Origin: Bacteroides sp. CAG:709
GTDB taxonomy: Bacteria; Bacteroidota; Bacteroidia; Bacteroidales; UBA932
NCBI GenBank assembly: GCA_000434935.1
Contig: FR882195.1
Location: forward strand, 38,714 to 102,713
Direction of reading: 5' to 3'
Length of the DNA: 64,000 bases
Both the position numbers and the translations under genes were made by a program. This document shows, one piece after another, positions 35,958 through 44,144 of the stretch (position 1 is its first letter; each line of letters begins with the position of its first letter). The notes beneath the pieces were generated by a model. It made no database searches, had not been told where the DNA came from, and saw only the letters and a program-made list of their open reading frames with translations.

Positions 35958-37649
35958 TTACAATTGTTTGACTTTAATCCAGTCTATATCGAACTGTCCG
36001 GGGAATTCTTCTTTCTTGACGATGCCGCCGACAAATTGTCCGCCTACGGCAATGTCGAGAAGTGTATTGTAATCTTGTTCCATGAATGTCCAGTTCTTGA
36101 AATACCATTCCTGCTCCTGTGGCTTCAACTGCGAGTAAAGAGGGTCATCCGCAGTATGGACAAAGTGCTTGTAAACATGGACCGGTGTATCATTGACATA
36201 CCAGACGATCTGTTCGTCCGTAATCTCGACTGAAAAGACATTGAATACACCCGGAGCCATCGCATCCTGAGCAATGCCTTGGTTATAATTCGATACCGTC
36301 TCTCCGGCTTCATTCACATAAGTTTCCTTTTTCTGGTTTATTGCCGCGGTGTTCAATGTGTATTGCGTGTGGCATGTGTGGTATGTTGTCGTTCCGAAAT
36401 TTAGTTTTTCGCAAACATCTATTTCACCATAAAGGTATCCTGCATCAGGAGCTGCCCAGATTGCATACCATATGCCCGTTCCCATTTGCGTGAAACGTGC
36501 CCTGCAATCCAGGCGGAAAGGCGGTTTGTATGTAAGCTTGTCCTTTGTCCAGATTGCACCTGTCTTGTATGAATCACCGTCAACGTGGGCGTATAGTTTG
36601 AGAAGTCCGTCCTCTACTACAGATTGTGCCGGATCGCCTTTCTGATAAGTGTTCCAGTCAGATGTCACGCTGCCGCTCTTATAACGCACCCACCATCTAT
36701 AGTCGATATCATTCCCGATAAAGTCGTCGAAAAGAATCAGGTCTTTTTCATACTTGAATTTGAACTTGAATGTCTTGGCCTCGCCGGAAAGAGTCGAAGC
36801 CAAAAGATTGACAGTGTATTCTCCTGTAACGCCGTCCTTTGGAGCTTCCACTACGAGCTTGTCCTTCTCCATCCGGAAATTCCATCCGTCCGGCACGTTG
36901 AGGAATGTCATGTCTCCGATACCCTTGATTTCTGCAGGGAACTCATTCAAACGGTCTCCATAGACCCAGGCGCCGTCCTTTTCATCGTAGTATTTCAATT
37001 CTATCGAGGCCTCAGACTCCAAAGGAATGGAGAACGTCTCACCGGTTACCAGGGTGATGTTCATGTTCCCGGTTTCCTTGTTGTGAACCACTCTGTCGAA
37101 GAAACAATACGATGCGGGAGCAAGTGATTTGCCGTCCACGGCACTTATCGGGTCGCCCTTGGCATCAATGATTCTCTGCCAAGTCTTGCCCTCGTCAATC
37201 GAAATCTGCCAGAAACCATATTTGTCAATGCTGACGACAGGGGATTTTCCATCTGTGCTCCACGGACTGGCTGCACCTTTTATCTCGGAAAATGTCTCGC
37301 CTCCGTCGAAAGAGACTGACCATTTTCCTGATTCGTCCACTCCTATCATCGGGGCAGTGCCTTCCAAGTTCTTTCCGAACGTGATGCTGATGGTGCTGCC
37401 GTCAGACAGTTTCAGGTCGTATCCTACAATGTTGCCGTTCTCCGTCCGTTCATCATATTGAAGTATCAGAAGATTCTCCTTGTAGAGAGTGTTCAGTGCG
37501 GTGGCATTGTCGTTTATTTCTCCATAGACTGATTCCAATGCGCTGATTCGCTCTTCCAAGGACGAGATTCTCTGCTCCAGATTGTCTCCCGTACACGATT
37601 GGAGCACGAGGGCGATAATCCATGGAATGATTAGGTGATATCTCTTCAT
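35958..37649 (-). CDS. DUF4988-GH16 surface lipoprotein (endo-glycanase)
   Basis: This 563-aa protein has a lipoprotein signal (PWIIALVLQSCTG, Cys 19). A coiled coil (LEQRISSLEERISALES) is followed by DUF4988-type repeats (GKWSVSFDGGETF, GFWQISIDEGKTW), a BACON/Ig-like domain (about 215-300) and a C-terminal GH16 jelly roll (about 305-563). The GH16 signature E-x-D-x-x-E is intact: Glu409, Asp411 and Glu414 in GEIDVCEKL, with FRLDCRARF and GIWYAIWAAP before it. GH16 enzymes are endo-acting beta-glucanases, galactanases or xyloglucanases. As a surface lipoprotein it is the natural first step of the PUL. An upstream start at 37697 would put 16 residues before the signal peptide, so I use 37649. 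Confidence 0.85.
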   Translation of the reverse strand: MKRYHLIIPWIIALVLQSCTGDNLEQRISSLEERISALESVYGEINDNATALNTLYKENLLILQYDERTENGNIVGYDLKLSDGSTISITFGKNLEGTAPMIGVDESGKWSVSFDGGETFSEIKGAASPWSTDGKSPVVSIDKYGFWQISIDEGKTWQRIIDAKGDPISAVDGKSLAPASYCFFDRVVHNKETGNMNITLVTGETFSIPLESEASIELKYYDEKDGAWVYGDRLNEFPAEIKGIGDMTFLNVPDGWNFRMEKDKLVVEAPKDGVTGEYTVNLLASTLSGEAKTFKFKFKYEKDLILFDDFIGNDIDYRWWVRYKSGSVTSDWNTYQKGDPAQSVVEDGLLKLYAHVDGDSYKTGAIWTKDKLTYKPPFRLDCRARFTQMGTGIWYAIWAAPDAGYLYGEIDVCEKLNFGTTTYHTCHTQYTLNTAAINQKKETYVNEAGETVSNYNQGIAQDAMAPGVFNVFSVEITDEQIVWYVNDTPVHVYKHFVHTADDPLYSQLKPQEQEWYFKNWTFMEQDYNTLLDIAVGGQFVGGIVKKEEFPGQFDIDWIKVKQL

Positions 37650-37678
37650 ATCATTGATTATTAGTTCATTATATTTAT

Positions 37679-38874
37679 TTATTTGGCTTTGCGGCACGAT
37701 GTCTCTGGCTTGTCATATTTTCCGTCGAACACATCCTTTACCGCTTCGAGGAAACGGAAGCCCCAGTAACGGTCCGGAAGAAGGTAACTGCCCTCGACAT
37801 ATTCATTCCATGCGTTGAGCATCACGAACTTAGGTTGGGTGTCAGCATGGTCGTCAGCCCATTCCTTTGCGGTTTGTACGAAAGAAGCGAAGGCTCCGGT
37901 GAATGATTGTATCGGGTAATGTCCTTTTCTCCTTTTTCCGGATAGCGTGGCGTGTTATCCCAGCCTACTGATGCCGTAGGGAACAGCGGAATTCCGAATT
38001 CCTTGTACCAACGCTCCCTGAAACCTATTGCCTTCATTCCGTGACGGATATAGTCAGGCTCCATGCCGCCCATATTGTAAGCGGCCGTCGAAGAAATGCC
38101 GAACCTCTTTATCTGGTCCTTGATGCGCTGAGTTTCCTCCTTTCCGCGTGGCCATATTCCTCCGCATAGTTGGATATGGACATCCGGGAATCCGGCTTCT
38201 TTTACCTTCCCGTGGAAATAATCCATAGCCTTTCCTGCCTCTTCCAATGAACCGAAGCTTTCCATGAAATAATCCAGGCTCCAGATGCTGAAAACCGGAC
38301 ACCCGTCAATTTTCACGTAGTTCGGGCGATGGAAATACTGGCTGATGACCCTGTCCACGATTATTTTCCATTGCTCCCAATCGATTCTCGGATCGAATGT
38401 CAATGTCTCGGTGTCGGAGTTGATATGCGGATTCCAATAATTCGTCACCTCATGATTCGCATACATTATATAGAAGTTCATCTTCTCGTTGGACGGTGCC
38501 TTCAGGAAGCCGTTGTCCAGCGCTTCTTCGAGGAACGGATACTTGTGGAACCAGTACCAGTCATATATGAAGGTGTTGACTCCATATTTGAGAGCTGTGT
38601 TTATCCATTTTTCCACTACTTCCGGATCATCATCCTGGTCGCCTTTCCACAGCGGCTCGCGCGGTTGGTAATGCCCCGGGAATCTCGGAGTTCCGGCATT
38701 GATGATTTCCCATTCGCCTTGTCCGCCGGGCCAGATAAGTTCGTGGGCTAGAGAGTCGTCGTGGCATGACGGCCAGATGTAGGCACAGACATAATAGTCA
38801 GGAGTTTTGGTCCCTTGCGCGCAGGAAACTAGCGCGATGGCTGTCGCCAGGATTGCTGCAATTCGGTTTTTCAT
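37679..38874 (-). pseudogene. WbsX/GH99-like protein gene with a -1 frameshift near its end
   Basis: The frame from ATG 38874 encodes a lipoprotein (TAIALVSCAQG, Cys 18) with the glycoside-hydrolase-99-like WbsX domain: YYVCAYIWPSCH, YGVNTFIYDWYWF, INSDTETLTFDPR, and FPTASVGWDNTPRYP. After HSPE it shifts frame and stops at 37822. The other frame continues with AFASFVQTAKEWADDH, then PKFVMLNAWNEYVEGSYLLP and stops at 37679. LNAWNEYVEGS is the expected end of this family. One missing base in GAGGCC (position about 37894) explains the break. WbsX-like proteins occur in glycan loci and are presumed glycan-active. It is the first gene of the PUL operon. Whether the lesion is biological or technical is open. 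Confidence 0.8.
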
Positions 38875-38903
38875 TTGCTTTCCGTGTTATTAATTACGTT
38901 TTC

Positions 38904-38919
38904 TGACACTTCAGTGTCA
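38904..38919. promoter_or_regulatory. Palindrome in the divergent AraC/PUL control region
   Basis: TGACACTTCAGTGTCA is a perfect 7-bp inverted repeat with a 2-bp centre, 30 bp upstream of the first PUL gene. The half-site TGACACT recurs at 39115-39121 next to the AraC start, and GACACTAA occurs at 39005-39012. These are candidate binding sites for the AraC regulator. The rest of the 270-bp gap shows no consensus -7 element. Confidence 0.4.
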
Positions 38920-39144
38920 TAAAATCACATTTTTTTGCTTAACTTTATAAAGGATGAAGGAGATTTTTGCCGTTCCCGTGCACGGAGATTTGAAATGGTG
39001 GCGAGACACTAACGTGGCACATTCGCGAAAAATCTCTCTTTCTTTTCCTACATTAAATTTACATAAATTTTCGAGCAATCAACATAGTGGCCTAACATTA
39101 TTAAATTGGATTTTTGACACTAATACTATTAAAACTATAAGAAT

Positions 39145-40071
39145 ATGATACAGGATAGCGGCAAGCATACCAGCAGATTTTCGCTGCTTTCGTTCGAAAC
39201 GACCTCAAATGAAACGGAAGACTTGATTTCTTCCATCGGCTATCAGGATGTCGGACCTCGGCAGGAATATCCTGCCCGTGTCATACCCAAGCGCTACAGC
39301 TTCAATGACGGAAGGCAGTTGGCTGAATTCCAGCTGGTCTACATTACCGGCGGTACCGGCGTTTTCGAGGACAATGAAAGTTCCAGGATAGTTACTCCCG
39401 GTACGTTGTTCCTGCTCCGCCCGGGATATTGGCATTCTTATCACCCTAACAGGGATACAGGCTGGACAGAATATTATATAGGGTTCAACGGACCCACGTT
39501 CCGCCGTGAAATCGAACGCTTTTTCGGTGAAAGGAAAGGCCCGATAGAATTGGGAATGTCTGCCACCCTCGTGGACCTTTTCGAACAGGCTCTCTTCTAT
39601 TCGGAACGCCAATGTTCTCAGACGATGTCGATTCTGCAGGCTGTCGTGATCCACATGCTTGCATTGGTGAACTACAATCTCACCACACGGGACAAGACGG
39701 ATGACAAGCTCGATGCCGCCATCAACTATGTGAAAAAATATATGGCAGACCATCTCTCCGAGCCGATAGACGTCCCGGCTCTTGCCGCCGAAAGGGGAAT
39801 GAGCTACACCTGGCTCCGCCGCATGTTCCGCAAGAACACCGGAATGGCGCCCGCCCAATATCTCCAGCAATTGCGTATCCATATGTCAATGTACCTGCTG
39901 CGCAATACCTCATTGCCGATAAAGAACGTAGCCGTAGACAGCGGTTTCAAAACCTCGGAGTATTTCTGCTCCGTATTCCAGGAAACTGTCGGCATGACAC
40001 CCCGGGCGTATCGCGCAGCGAATAATGATGGGGCCAGACAACCGGAAACGGATGCAACATGTGGAGCATAA
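39145..40071 (+). CDS. AraC family regulator divergent from the PUL
   Basis: The 308-aa protein has an N-terminal cupin sensing domain (about 35-150; FQLVYITGGTGVFEDNES, GTLFLLRPGYWHSYHP, GWTEYYIGFNGP) of the kind that binds sugars in AraC and RhaR. A C-terminal AraC DNA-binding domain (about 200-295) includes VPALAAERGMSYTWLRRMFRKNTG and NVAVDSGFKTSEYFCSVFQETVGMTPRAYR. It is transcribed away from the 21-kb PUL with a 270-bp shared control region, so it is the likely activator, replacing the hybrid two-component or SusR systems usual for PULs. Its last codons overlap the left arm of the palindromic repeat at 40060. Confidence 0.92.
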   Translation: MIQDSGKHTSRFSLLSFETTSNETEDLISSIGYQDVGPRQEYPARVIPKRYSFNDGRQLAEFQLVYITGGTGVFEDNESSRIVTPGTLFLLRPGYWHSYHPNRDTGWTEYYIGFNGPTFRREIERFFGERKGPIELGMSATLVDLFEQALFYSERQCSQTMSILQAVVIHMLALVNYNLTTRDKTDDKLDAAINYVKKYMADHLSEPIDVPALAAERGMSYTWLRRMFRKNTGMAPAQYLQQLRIHMSMYLLRNTSLPIKNVAVDSGFKTSEYFCSVFQETVGMTPRAYRAANNDGARQPETDATCGA

Positions 40072-40168
40072 ACCTCTGTTTTATAACGGATTAGCCATTT
40101 TCAGAGTTGCCGTTCATCTAACTCTGAAAATGGCTAACTGTTTAACAGTTAATAATTTATGCTCCACA
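40060..40168. repeat. Structured palindromic repeat, copy B
   Basis: Outer arms TGTGGAGCATAAA (40060-40072) and TTTATGCTCCACA (40156-40168) are perfect 13-bp inverted repeats. Inside them TTAGCCATTTTCAGAGTT (40091-40108) and AACTCTGAAAATGGCTAA (40120-40137) form a perfect 18-bp stem with an 11-nt loop, followed by a small palindrome AACTGTTTAACAGTT. The core matches copy A (805-944), although the arms differ in sequence. The left arm encodes the last residues and TAA of the AraC gene. It could act as terminator, MITE-like element or structured RNA. Confidence 0.7.
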
Positions 40169-40218
40169 CCAGCTGTATCCAGTAATTGTCAGCACTTGGA
40201 ATTCCGTACCGCCTACAA

Positions 40219-40479
40219 CGTTTCTCGGAACAAAGCCCTACAATATTCGTCCTGTCGTGAGTGAATCCGGCCATTTTACGCACGACATGACATTTTTTCA
40301 CCACGACGTGTGTGGAAAACGTTTTAATACGCACGGGACGTGGCTGGGGCGAAACGTAAGGGATGATGTAGAGGGAACAGTGCAGGACACACATTTGGTG
40401 CAGGTTAAAACGTTTTTTTTGGAACAAAATGCCCCAGCATGCACCCTCTGTACTGTCTAAAACGTTTTCGCGGTACAAA
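40219..40479 (+). repeat. Degenerate ACGTTT-GGAACAAA repeats in non-coding DNA
   Basis: Three direct copies of ACGTTT-N4-6-GG(A/T)ACAAA occur at 40219-40235, 40410-40427 and 40462-40479, with a fourth AAAACGTTTT at 40317-40326. Short GTCCTGTC/TACTGTC similarities follow the first two. The 345 bp between the palindromic repeat and the 28-bp inverted repeat hold nothing else recognisable. The ORFs in it are short, overlapping on both strands and lack family features. Confidence 0.4.
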
Positions 40480-40513
40480 ATAGATTACACATAATGAACC
40501 CTGTGACAGGAAA

Positions 40514-40633
40514 GCCCCGCCGGGGGTGGAGCCTCTGGAGGCATGGTCACCCATGACCTTGTGAATGGGTGTCAGGCGACAGCCTGACGGGATGAGCGAA
40601 GCGAACCTCCAGAGGCTCCACCCCCGGCGGGGC
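40514..40633. repeat. 28-bp perfect inverted repeat with internal hairpins
   Basis: The arms at 40514-40541 (starts GCCCCGCCGGGGGTGG) and 40606-40633 are exact reverse complements over 28 bp and very GC-rich. The 64-nt centre contains two more hairpins: CACCCAT/ATGGGTG (548-554 with 564-570 in the 40 kb block) and GTCAGGC-GACA-GCCTGAC (40571-40588), then GATGAGCGAAGCGAA. Transcribed, it would fold as a long stem closing a branched loop. It lies 50 bp beyond the stop codon of the next minus-strand gene and could act as its terminator, but it is much larger than usual ones. Confidence 0.75.
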
Positions 40634-40682
40634 GCGTCAAACGCCCAAGCCAGCACGGACCAATGTCACATCATCAGGCAAT

Positions 40683-41690
40683 TCAAAACTCCAGATTAGC
40701 TATCTTTTCGTGAATCTGTTCGCCGGGCAATTCGTCAAGGCAGTCCCTGAACTCCATCGTTCCGAGTCCGGGAACATCGGTGACGGTGCATACGGTTATG
40801 CCGGACGTGCTGGTATATGACAAGACTTCATCTTTGTTGTCATTGTCCCGATACAGGACGAATCCCTTGGTGTCACCGGTGTAGCCTGCGAGCATCATGA
40901 AAAACATTGAGCCGATATCTCCATACGAGGCTTCATACAGGCTCTCGGAGGAATACTTGAACGGATAACTCTTGTCTGAATACCGCACCTGGCAAGTACC
41001 GTTGTTGTCAATGTTTACACGCGTATATATTGACAGGCTGTCAGCCGAATCCCCGGAATGCTGCTTCCCGAAAGGAATGGAATACCCATATCCCTTGCCG
41101 CAATCATAAATCCCTGTCAATGTGTAAATTGCAGTCCAGTCCCCATCGCCCTTCTTCATGTATATGCTACCAGCTGATTCCGACTTCGGAATTCCGATAT
41201 GGAAATCGCCGTTCCCGCTGGTCAGGTATATGAAATTCAAATCACTATTTACCTGCTTGTAAGAATTCCACACTTCATGTTTGTCGCCCGGCCGATACTC
41301 ATACCAATCCAGGCCGTCCCGTACGAAATACCCGCCTTTGTAACAATAGATGTCCCGCGCGTCGCTCGGCATGTAATCGTAGATTTCACTCGTAGTGTAG
41401 ATCTCGCTCCATTCGCCGCCCGGCAGGGCATAGAAAAAGTTGCATGAAGTGTTTTTCGGCACACTCACGCAGCAGCTGGAATTCTTGATATTGAAGAAGT
41501 TGCTCTCTTCGTTATACTGCTCGTATGTCGCCCAGACACCTATCTTGCTGTCAGGACGATATTCTTCCCAATGCGAGCCGTTCCGGAGAAAATAACCTCC
41601 CTTATACGAATAAAGCCCCGTCTGTCCGGCAGCCGGGGTTAACATGAAGAGCAATGTGACAATGCTCACCAGAAAGTTTCGACAACTCAT
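40683..41690 (-). CDS. Secreted protein with an internal duplication, function unknown
   Basis: The 335-aa protein has a signal peptide (LVSIVTLLFMLTPAAGQTG). Two tandem units of about 85 residues follow. Unit 1 starts GLYSYKGGYFLRNGSHWEEYRPD and unit 2 DIYCYKGGYFVRDGLDWYEYRPG. Each continues with a W-x-x-Y segment, an N-F-x-x-I core, a SVPK/GIPKS element and EW/DWxxIYTxxxIYD at the end. The C-terminal 150 residues (from about 190) differ and may form a separate beta domain. Tyr, Gly and Asp are abundant. I recognise no enzyme motif or named family. It has no Cys lipobox, so it is probably periplasmic or secreted. Ferritin lies 16 nt upstream in the same orientation. Confidence 0.75.
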   Translation of the reverse strand: MSCRNFLVSIVTLLFMLTPAAGQTGLYSYKGGYFLRNGSHWEEYRPDSKIGVWATYEQYNEESNFFNIKNSSCCVSVPKNTSCNFFYALPGGEWSEIYTTSEIYDYMPSDARDIYCYKGGYFVRDGLDWYEYRPGDKHEVWNSYKQVNSDLNFIYLTSGNGDFHIGIPKSESAGSIYMKKGDGDWTAIYTLTGIYDCGKGYGYSIPFGKQHSGDSADSLSIYTRVNIDNNGTCQVRYSDKSYPFKYSSESLYEASYGDIGSMFFMMLAGYTGDTKGFVLYRDNDNKDEVLSYTSTSGITVCTVTDVPGLGTMEFRDCLDELPGEQIHEKIANLEF

Positions 41691-41706
41691 AAAAACAAGT
41701 CAATGT

Positions 41707-42186
41707 CTACCTTTTCGCAAGTTCGGAATCCAGGAAAATCAATCCGCTGTCACCGCACCTTTCAATCTTGTTCACGATAGCGTTAACAGTAGCTTCTTCC
41801 TCTACCTGCTCACGGACGAATCCCCAAAGGAAATCCTGGGTAGCCTTGTCTTTCTCTGCAGAAGCCACGTCTACGAGATCATCTATAAGCCTTGACACGT
41901 GACGCTCATGCTCAGCGACATTGGCAAAGACCTCTTTCACGCTGCCCCAACCGGTCGGAACGACATCGACCATATTCACTTTGGCCTCGCCGCCACGTTT
42001 TGCAAGATAGTTGGCAAGCATTATTGCATGATTACGTTCTTCATCAGACTGTTTGTGCATCCAATGTGCAAAACCCTCCCAACCTTCTTTCTCAAAGTAG
42101 AAAGCCATCTGGAGATACAGATTTGAAGACCACAACTCAGCGGTAATCTGATCATTGACCGCCTTTTGTAATTTCTCGGTAATCAT
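41707..42186 (-). CDS. ftnA: Non-haem ferritin
   Basis: The 159-aa protein is a bacterial ferritin of normal length. Ferroxidase-centre residues are in place: Glu17 (QITAELWSSNLYLQMA), Glu50 and His53 (SDEERNHA), followed by the second pair around EHERHVSRLIDDL and the final helix region with REQVEEEATVNAIVNKI. It oxidises and stores iron in a 24-subunit cytoplasmic shell, protecting anaerobes against oxidative damage. The start at 42186 gives the standard MITEKLQKAVNDQI N-terminus. It may be co-transcribed with the duplicated secreted protein downstream, though no functional link is evident. Confidence 0.95.
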   Translation of the reverse strand: MITEKLQKAVNDQITAELWSSNLYLQMAFYFEKEGWEGFAHWMHKQSDEERNHAIMLANYLAKRGGEAKVNMVDVVPTGWGSVKEVFANVAEHERHVSRLIDDLVDVASAEKDKATQDFLWGFVREQVEEEATVNAIVNKIERCGDSGLIFLDSELAKR

Positions 42187-42329
42187 AATTATTATAAATT
42201 AAAAACATTCTCTTCACAACAGCCTCATCAAGCCGTTGTTACTTGAGAGCGTGCAACTTACGTGCCAATTTTCCAGCCGGCTCCCCAAATGTCCATCCCT
42301 GTCAATTTGTCAATAAAATGACAAAACCA

Positions 42330-43982
42330 CTATATCCCTTTCACATCGAAATACTTGAAACGGCGGATCTTGCGGGTGGCGGTCTTCTCGAACGGCTCTC
42401 GCAGAATCTGGACGGCGCTCACCTTCGACGTGCGGTTCACATTCTTGTTTACGATGTTCAGAATCATTGACTTGTACTCCTCGATCTTGCGGAAGAACTC
42501 ATCCTCGCCCTCCTGGTTCCAGTCGATGGTATTCTCATTGAACGTTACCAGCGCCACCAGCTTGCCGTCGCGCGGAATGATGATGGACTCGTTCACGTCA
42601 TCGATGTTGTTGATGACCTGCTCGATCTCCTCTGGGTAGATATTCTCACCCGAAGCCCCGAGAATCATGTTGCTCAGACGCCCTTTGATGAAATAACGTC
42701 CCTTCTCGTCCAGACACGCCAGGTCATTGGTCCGGAACCAGCCATCCTTCGTGAACGCCTTGCGGGTACGCTCCGGATCCTTGTAATAACCGAGCATGAC
42801 ATTCGGTCCCTTCGCAACTATCTCACCCTCACCGGTTTCCGGATTGATATTGTCAAGCCGCAACTCCACATTGCGGACCGGAACACCGATGGAACCCGGG
42901 AATCTGCTCCGCCCGACCGTGAAACTCAGCAACGGCGAAGTCTCCGTCAATCCATAACCGACCGCATACGGGAAACCCGCCTTCAGGAGGAAACGCTCCA
43001 CCTCAATGTCCAGCTTCGCGCCGCCGATGCCGAAGAACGACAAATGGCCGCCGAAAGTCTTCTTCAGTTTCAGGCCAATGACTTTGCACATCAGCCAGTT
43101 CATGTTCTTGTCCATCCAGCTCAGCATCCGGCTTTTTCGTATTGTCGGCACGATACTGTTCCTGTAAATCTTCTCTATGATCAGCGGCACGGAAAGGATT
43201 GTCGTCGGTTTGACCACCTGCATTGCCTTCAGCAGCAGGGCTGGGACAGGCGGCTTCGACATATAATATACGCTGGCGCCCACGAACATCGGATATAATA
43301 CACCCAGAGTAAGTTCCAATGTATGTGACATCGGGAGAATCGACAGCCAGCGGTCCTTCTCCGTCCTGTGCTGCGAATGCCAGCAGGAAATTACGCAGGA
43401 AGAGAGATTCCTGTGGCTCAGGACCACGCCCTTGGCATTGCCCGTAGTGCCTGATGTATAGATGATTGTGGCGATATCATCCGGCATCGGCATTGCCACC
43501 TTCCCGTCACAACGGAACTTGCTGTCATCCTTCTTGATTTCCTCGAAAGTCTCGATATCGATGACCAGCGTAAGTTTGTCAATGCATTCCTGCGTGACGT
43601 TCGGCAGAAGCTTCTTCGAAACGAAAAGCACCTTGGACTCAGAATGGTTCAGGATGTTTGTGACCTCATTGGCAGACGATTCCGGAAGAATCGGAATGGC
43701 AATGCGCCCGAACGGAACGGTCGAGAAAAATGCGACAGTCCACTCCGGCATGTTCTGCGCCAGGATTGCCACCTTGTCAGACGCCCCGATTCCGAATTGC
43801 GTTAGCCTCTTCGACAGCATCTCGCATGTCCGCCTGAACTGCTCGTATGTATATTCGTGCTCAGTATCAATGACTTTCGACATCCGATTCTTCGCATACC
43901 TGCGCGTCGAATACTCATAAAGTTTACCGAGAGTGTCGATGTAAGATTCCCTGAACGAATTGCTGTGCCTTCTAAAAATCAT
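42330..43982 (-). CDS. AMP-forming long-chain acyl-CoA synthetase-like protein
   Basis: The protein of 550 aa belongs to the ANL adenylating superfamily. It has the P-loop-like motif ATIIYTSGTTGNAKGVVLSHRNL (about residues 165-190), GYGLTETSPLLSF (about 305), the GWFRTNDLACLDEKGRYFIKGR motif with the hinge aspartate, and the C-terminal region with RKIRRFKYFDV. Such enzymes activate fatty acids as acyl-AMP and then acyl-CoA for lipid synthesis. I use ATG 43982 because the 18 extra residues upstream overlap the promoter. A short TTTGTCA/TGACAAA inverted repeat at 42306-42325 follows the stop codon. It is monocistronic, divergent from an AraC gene. Confidence 0.88.
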   Translation of the reverse strand: MIFRRHSNSFRESYIDTLGKLYEYSTRRYAKNRMSKVIDTEHEYTYEQFRRTCEMLSKRLTQFGIGASDKVAILAQNMPEWTVAFFSTVPFGRIAIPILPESSANEVTNILNHSESKVLFVSKKLLPNVTQECIDKLTLVIDIETFEEIKKDDSKFRCDGKVAMPMPDDIATIIYTSGTTGNAKGVVLSHRNLSSCVISCWHSQHRTEKDRWLSILPMSHTLELTLGVLYPMFVGASVYYMSKPPVPALLLKAMQVVKPTTILSVPLIIEKIYRNSIVPTIRKSRMLSWMDKNMNWLMCKVIGLKLKKTFGGHLSFFGIGGAKLDIEVERFLLKAGFPYAVGYGLTETSPLLSFTVGRSRFPGSIGVPVRNVELRLDNINPETGEGEIVAKGPNVMLGYYKDPERTRKAFTKDGWFRTNDLACLDEKGRYFIKGRLSNMILGASGENIYPEEIEQVINNIDDVNESIIIPRDGKLVALVTFNENTIDWNQEGEDEFFRKIEEYKSMILNIVNKNVNRTSKVSAVQILREPFEKTATRKIRRFKYFDVKGI

Positions 43983-44000
43983 GATTTTCAAATTTGGCTG

Positions 44001-44008
44001 CAAATGTA
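44001..44008 (-). promoter_or_regulatory. -7 element of the acyl-CoA synthetase gene
   Basis: On the minus strand TACATTTG matches TAnnTTTG and lies 18 nt upstream of the ATG at 43982. No clear -33 TTTG is seen at the expected distance. Confidence 0.4.
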
Positions 44009-44144
44009 GGCACAATGTATGAGACTTTTGTGACAAAAAAGTGAGGATGGATATTCCAAAACCGACGCGTAAATACCAAAAATACGTCCAACTTGCGAAT
44101 TTTATGTAATATAGGTAACTTTACGCGCTGTAACCCATACGGAT

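Noticed and set aside
40149..40656. Short ORFs on both strands in the non-coding island
   Set aside because: They overlap each other, cross the perfect inverted repeats and show no recognisable protein features.
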